Shown: piece after piece, positions 6,784 to 9,051 of the stretch
Layout: each line of letters starts with the position of its first letter
How positions within the stretch are numbered: the stretch's first letter is position 1
Origin: Clostridia bacterium
GTDB taxonomy: Bacteria > Bacillota_A > Clostridia > Oscillospirales > CAG-272
Length of the DNA stretch: 9,051 bases
NCBI GenBank assembly: GCA_017408625.1
Contig: JAFQUG010000328.1
Location: forward strand, 1-9,051
Direction: 5' to 3'
Translations under genes and position numbers: made by a program
Notes under the pieces: generated by a model
Database searches by the model: none
What the model saw: only the letters and a program-made list of their open reading frames with translations
Told to the model about the DNA's origin: nothing

Positions 6784-7318
6784 TCTGTCTTCTTCTCCTT
6801 CTCTTCTCCGCCTTGTGCGTCACGTGCACGTAGCGTTGCATGCACGACACGTAGTCCTCGTGCAAGCGTGTATTCTTGCCGCCGAAGCGAGAGAGCAGCT
6901 CCCTGCCGCTGACCCAGCAAACCTGGTCTACCTCTTCCTCCTGCAGCACCATATCATCAATCTCAGCCTCGGTATACACAAGATAAATGTCCACGATCTT
7001 GTGCCCGTTATAGGTACGGACGCAATTTCGGATCTGGCCGTCGGCAATCTCCAGCCCCAGCTCCTCACGCACCTCGCGGCGCATACCGGTCTCGCTGTCC
7101 TCTCCTGCCTGCACCACACCCATCGTCATACACCATGCTCCGGGCAATACCCGTTTGGTCGCAGAGCGTTTCTGAATCAGGAAGCCGTGATCTCTGTGAT
7201 AGATAAAGGCGTGGATGACCATTGTGTACTCATCATCACCAAGCCGATAACGGCGGCCTCGCTCCACAAGCTTACCGGTTCTTTCTCCGTCGTGCGTATA
7301 AACGTCCAGCATTTCCAT
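6749..7318 (-). CDS. Nudix hydrolase with basic C-terminal tail
   Basis: First gene of the hflX operon. The Nudix box is complete at residues 67-89 (G67, E73, R81-E82-V83, E85-E86, G88-L89). LPGAWCMTMGVVQAGE replaces the more usual W-D-x-T-x-G-G leading into the box. The N-terminus (DVYTHDGERTGKLVERG) again suggests the IPP-isomerase-like Nudix group, in which both operon Nudix proteins appear to fall. The last 20 or so residues are strongly basic (EKRRRRRQNARLAKQ) and lie outside the normal fold. Part of that tail is encoded by the DNA serving as the hflX ribosome site. AAGGA lies 7 bases before the ATG. Substrate is unknown. The rpmE terminator lies about 75 bases upstream, so the operon may have its own promoter, but I see no clear one. 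Confidence 0.9.
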   Translation of the reverse strand: MEMLDVYTHDGERTGKLVERGRRYRLGDDEYTMVIHAFIYHRDHGFLIQKRSATKRVLPGAWCMTMGVVQAGEDSETGMRREVREELGLEIADGQIRNCVRTYNGHKIVDIYLVYTEAEIDDMVLQEEEVDQVCWVSGRELLSRFGGKNTRLHEDYVSCMQRYVHVTHKAEKRRRRRQNARLAKQGNQV

Positions 7319-7347
7319 AATACAGTCCTTCTTTCTCCTCAGCTCCC

Positions 7348-7364
7348 GTAAGCATACCGCTTAC
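7348..7364. repeat. 6-bp hairpin in the leader of the nudix-hflX operon
   Basis: GTAAGC (7348-7353) and GCTTAC (7359-7364) pair exactly around ATACC. It lies between the rpmE terminator and the Nudix start, about 30 bases before the ATG. There is no T-run. It could be a small leader structure or chance. Confidence 0.3.
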
Positions 7365-7380
7365 AGTGCCTTGGCGCGAG

Positions 7381-7436
7381 ATAAAACAACAGAAAACGGG
7401 CAGACTCCGCCTTTGTCGCGTAGAGTCTGCCCGTTT
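7381..7436 (-). terminator. Intrinsic terminator of rpmE
   Basis: AAACGGGCAGACTC (7394-7407) and GAGTCTGCCCGTTT (7423-7436) form a perfect 14-bp stem with a 15-base loop. Read on the minus strand it begins 20 bases after the rpmE stop and is followed by TCTGTTGTTTTAT. It separates rpmE from the downstream nudix-hflX operon. Confidence 0.9.
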
Positions 7437-7455
7437 ATCAAAAATGTCGCAAGAA

Positions 7456-7665
7456 TTACTTTCTTACAGCTTCCAGTCTCTTCTTGAACTTGTCAACACG
7501 ACCGCCGGCATCAACGAACTTCTGCTTACCGGTGAAGAAAGGATGGCACTTGGAGCAAATTTCAACTCTCATCTCGCTGCCCTTGGTGGAACGAGTAACA
7601 ACAGTTTCGCCGCAAGCGCACTTAACGACACACTCTACGTAATTGGGATGGATTCCGCTTTTCAT
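7456..7665 (-). CDS. rpmE: 50S ribosomal protein L31, zinc-binding type
   Basis: Small protein at the bridge between the large and small ribosomal subunits. 69 residues, the normal length of type A L31. It starts MKSGIHPNY and carries four cysteines, C16 and C18 (KCACGE) and C37 and C40 ([15 protein letters not shown]), which form the zinc site that marks the C+ (zinc-dependent) form rather than the zinc-free paralogue. The C-terminus is the usual basic [17 protein letters not shown] sits 7 bases before the ATG. It is a single-gene transcript: perfect promoter at 7726-7754, roughly 55-base leader, terminator at 7381-7436. In Bacillus the zinc-free paralogue is zinc-repressed; no Zur-like operator is evident here. 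Confidence 0.98.
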   Translation of the reverse strand: MKSGIHPNYVECVVKCACGETVVTRSTKGSEMRVEICSKCHPFFTGKQKFVDAGGRVDKFKKRLEAVRK

Positions 7666-7690
7666 TTTTTATACCTCGCATAAATTTTCT

Positions 7691-7708
7691 CGATGTTCTT
7701 TGACATCG
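7691..7708. promoter_or_regulatory. Small hairpin in the rpmE 5' leader
   Basis: CGATGT (7691-7696) and ACATCG (7703-7708) are exact reverse complements with a 6-base loop. It lies between the rpmE transcription start expected near 7719 and the ribosome site near 7673-7677. It does not cover the ribosome site. Autoregulation through the leader is known for L31 in E. coli, but nothing here proves the same. Confidence 0.35.
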
Positions 7709-7725
7709 GATTCACAAGCGGAGAT

Positions 7726-7754
7726 ATTATACCATATATCGCTTTCCTTGTCAA
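7726..7754 (-). promoter_or_regulatory. Consensus sigma-A promoter of rpmE
   Basis: On the minus strand -35 TTGACA (7749-7754), a 17-base spacer and -10 TATAAT (7726-7731) all match consensus exactly, and the spacer ends in TGG, giving an extended -10 as well. This is the strongest promoter in the window, as expected for a ribosomal protein gene. RpoD encoded at the left edge is its presumed reader. Confidence 0.93.
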
Positions 7755-7831
7755 GTCTTTTTGAAAATATTTTTATATTGTATGATTTTTCATGTTTTTT
7801 TGATAAATGTGAAACGATTTGAACCCAAACC

Positions 7832-7840
7832 TGTTATAAT
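7832..7840 (+). promoter_or_regulatory. Extended -10 promoter of the lipoprotein/membrane-protein operon
   Basis: TGTTATAAT gives an exact -10 (7835-7840) with the extended TG. No good -35 lies 16-18 bases upstream (AACGAT is the best), so it probably depends on the extended -10. Transcription would start near 7847, leaving a leader of about 23 bases with the ribosome site AAAGGAG. It diverges from the rpmE promoter. Confidence 0.6.
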
Positions 7841-7869
7841 GAATGAAGAACGTATCAAAGGAGTTTTTT

Positions 7870-8301
7870 ATGAAACGGATACTTCCATTTTTTGGGGTCA
7901 TGCTCATGCTGGCCGTCACTTTTGCGGGATGCGCGCAGACAACGCAGATTGATGATCTTTCCCGCACGTCATATATTGAAGTGCGCGCGTTTTCAAACGT
8001 CGATCGGACCTATGCCGATTACGTCATCAAAGATGCTGCCGTTGTGGACGATGTCTGTGCAACGCTGCAATCGTTGACACTACAAAAGGTGAAGATCACC
8101 GAGCCGCTTGGCATTGCATATCAGCTGACCTTTTACGATCACGCGCACAGAAAAATCAACGTCGTTTCTGTCGTTTTCGGGAATTACTTGGATTATGACG
8201 GTGATATCTGTAAAATATTAAGCGATTGTAACGTGGTCGCATATCTGGAGCGTACCGTATCAACACTTACGCCCGTTTCACAAGAAGGAGGTACACCATG
8301 A
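7870..8301 (+). CDS. Small putative lipoprotein, unknown function
   Basis: 143 residues, family not recognised. The N-terminus is a lipoprotein signal peptide: MKR, a hydrophobic stretch (ILPFFGVMLMLAVTF) and FAGC with C21 as the predicted lipidation site (Phe at -3 is unusual but tolerated). The mature part is about 123 residues, with a mixed alpha/beta look and no transmembrane segment: YIEVRAFSN, then a helix-like VVDDVCATLQSLTL, then YQLTFYDHAHRKINVVSVVFGNYL. It would be anchored on the outer face of the cytoplasmic membrane. I chose the ATG at 7870 because AAAGGAG lies 6 bases upstream; the in-frame ATG at 7843 would put nine extra residues before the signal. The gene overlaps the next by 4 bases (ATGA), so the two products probably work together. 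Confidence 0.8.
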   Translation: MKRILPFFGVMLMLAVTFAGCAQTTQIDDLSRTSYIEVRAFSNVDRTYADYVIKDAAVVDDVCATLQSLTLQKVKITEPLGIAYQLTFYDHAHRKINVVSVVFGNYLDYDGDICKILSDCNVVAYLERTVSTLTPVSQEGGTP

Positions 8302-8693
8302 AAAAGATTCTGGCATTATGCGCTGCTTTATTGGCGCTTGCGTTGGAAATCATGCCATACGGTGCAGTCTGCAACTTTGCCACCCCGCCGGGTGAGCCGC
8401 CCTTGCGGCTGACCTATTCCTATTTTTCCCTCATCCCGTTCGGATATGCCCATTTTTCTCCCTTTTTCGTGGCAATATTGACCTGTGCTCTGACAGTTTT
8501 GCTGTTCGTTTACTTTTTTATCGGGCAACGCATACGCAAGCCTGTACTGATCGTTGCAGCCGTTGCTTCCCTGCTCTCGTTGGCACCGCTGCTTTTGGGA
8601 ATATCGTATTATTCGCTTGTCGGAGCTCTGATCACGATTTGCCTGATCATTGCAACCGTGCTTGTGCTGTGGGACAAGGAGATCGCGGAATAA
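8298..8693 (+). CDS. Small four-helix membrane protein, unknown function
   Basis: 131 residues, family not recognised. Four hydrophobic segments are visible: about 3-20 (possibly a signal anchor), 56-77 (FFVAILTCALTVLLFVYFFI), 83-101 (VLIVAAVASLLSLAPLLLG) and 106-126 (LVGALITICLIIATVLVLW). Between the first two is an extracytoplasmic-type loop rich in Pro, Tyr and Phe (NFATPPGEPPLRLTYSYF, then a PFGYAHFSPF stretch), and a short basic loop QRIRKP separates helices two and three. The tail WDKEIAE is short and probably cytoplasmic. AGGAGG lies 6 bases before the ATG. The start overlaps the lipoprotein stop (ATGA), so translation is coupled. It is the last gene before a strong terminator. A lipoprotein plus small membrane protein could form an envelope complex; that is inference. 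Confidence 0.8.
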   Translation: MKKILALCAALLALALEIMPYGAVCNFATPPGEPPLRLTYSYFSLIPFGYAHFSPFFVAILTCALTVLLFVYFFIGQRIRKPVLIVAAVASLLSLAPLLLGISYYSLVGALITICLIIATVLVLWDKEIAE

Positions 8694-8737
8694 AAAACCA
8701 CATGGGGAGAGAAAATAGCGAAAAATCCGCAGAATAC

Positions 8738-8780
8738 AAGGACCGTATCACATGGATGCGGTCCTTATTTGTTTGTTTTT
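8738..8780 (+). terminator. Intrinsic terminator of the lipoprotein/membrane-protein operon
   Basis: AAGGACCGTATC (8738-8749) pairs with GATGCGGTCCTT (8755-8766), 12 pairs including one G-U, with a 5-base loop, followed by ATTTGTTTGTTTTT. It begins 44 bases after the membrane-protein stop. Confidence 0.93.
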
Positions 8781-8797
8781 ATGTGGTTGCCGCAGAC

Positions 8798-8820
8798 GCT
8801 GGCGATCAATGATCGCCAGC
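8798..8820. repeat. 10-bp perfect hairpin just before repeat copy B
   Basis: GCTGGCGATC (8798-8807) and GATCGCCAGC (8811-8820) pair exactly around AAT. No T-run follows on the plus strand; on the minus strand the nearest is weak. It precedes copy B of the 70-bp repeat by 14 bases, as the unrelated hairpin 4086-4116 precedes copy A by 7 bases. Confidence 0.6.
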
Positions 8821-8834
8821 ACCTGTTGAAATGC

Positions 8835-8904
8835 TATGTGAGAAAACCGACTCCGTTCTTTTTGACACCTCTGGCGCAAAGAAGAACATATTTGCTTCGC
8901 AAAA
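8835..8904. repeat. 70-bp dispersed repeat, copy B
   Basis: Second copy of the element at 4124-4193, same orientation, no gaps. Shared blocks are TATGTGAGAAAACCG, TCCGTTCTTTTTGA and CAAAGAAGAACATATTTGCT. The 11-nt block 8866-8876 is replaced. It still allows a short inner stem (CC/GG around TCT), as copy A does with AGC/GCT. The end hairpin is kept as TTTGC-ttc-GCAAA (8891-8903). Confidence 0.8.
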
Positions 8905-8942
8905 TCACACCAAAATCTATCAAAAATGCATTCGCCGACGGG

Positions 8943-9027
8943 TGCTATGCAGTTTTGACATAGCAGATTTTTTCGAGCCCCAAAGCTTTTCCCGCAGGGC
9001 ATATAGGCAATATGTCCAAGGGAAAAG
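8943..9027. repeat. Further hairpins in the right-hand gap
   Basis: TGCTATG (8943-8949) pairs with CATAGCA (8959-8965). CTTTTCCC (8986-8993) pairs with GGGAAAAG (9020-9027), enclosing an imperfect GGCATAT/ATATGTCC stem (8998-9017). The T-run after the first hairpin (8968-8973) would suit a plus-strand terminator, but no gene lies just upstream. I see no coding potential from 8694 to the window end. Confidence 0.45.
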
Positions 9028-9051
9028 ATGAAGGGATCGGACAAATCTGCC

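Noticed and set aside
7843..7872. Upstream in-frame ATG for the lipoprotein
   Set aside because: It lies only a few bases past the -10 and has no ribosome site. It would bury the signal peptide behind MKNVSKEFF, whereas the ATG at 7870 has AAAGGAG and begins with a normal lipoprotein signal.
8748..9044. 98-residue cysteine-containing open frame on the minus strand in the right-hand gap
   Set aside because: It reads through the terminator, the hairpin and the 70-bp repeat. Its middle is simply the translated repeat, which gives similar spurious peptides at the other copy. No convincing ribosome site.

Overview
The window looks like a chromosomal stretch of a Firmicutes bacterium of the class Clostridia, possibly an Oscillospirales/Ruminococcaceae-like gut lineage. 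The evidence is the gene order dgt-dnaG-rpoD, a four-cysteine (zinc-type) ribosomal protein L31, strong purine-rich Shine-Dalgarno sites, AT-rich intergenic DNA with a textbook sigma-A promoter, and moderate GC in the genes. The order-level guess is inference. No phage, CRISPR, tRNA or rRNA gene was seen.

Layout: (1) 1-3654, minus strand, is a macromolecular-synthesis operon reading dgt-like dNTPase, dnaG primase, rpoD primary sigma factor. rpoD is cut by the left edge and lacks its C-terminal part. (2) 3655-4310 is a 656-base gap without a credible gene: an AT-rich upstream region for dgt, then about 460 bases packed with perfect or near-perfect inverted repeats, most of it bounded by a perfect 12-bp inverted repeat (3851-3862 and 4277-4288). 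(3) 4311-7318, minus strand, is a tightly packed four-gene unit reading Nudix hydrolase, hflX GTPase, second Nudix hydrolase, YigZ/IMPACT protein, with junctions of -35, +2 and +2 bases. (4) 7456-7665, minus strand, is rpmE (L31) with a perfect-consensus promoter and a strong intrinsic terminator. (5) 7870-8693, plus strand, is a two-gene operon for a small lipoprotein and a four-helix membrane protein, both of unknown function, ending in a strong terminator. (6) 8694-9051 is a 358-base gap holding that terminator, further hairpins and a second copy of a 70-bp element also present in gap (2).

The coding part is mostly housekeeping: replication priming, transcription initiation, nucleotide-pool control, ribosome rescue and ribosome structure. 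The least explained content is in the intergenic DNA: a dispersed 70-bp repeat in two copies (4124-4193, 8835-8904) whose hairpin arms and end hairpin are conserved while an 11-nt block at the hairpin top differs completely, set in DNA with many other hairpins. The lipoprotein/membrane-protein pair is the main protein-level unknown.
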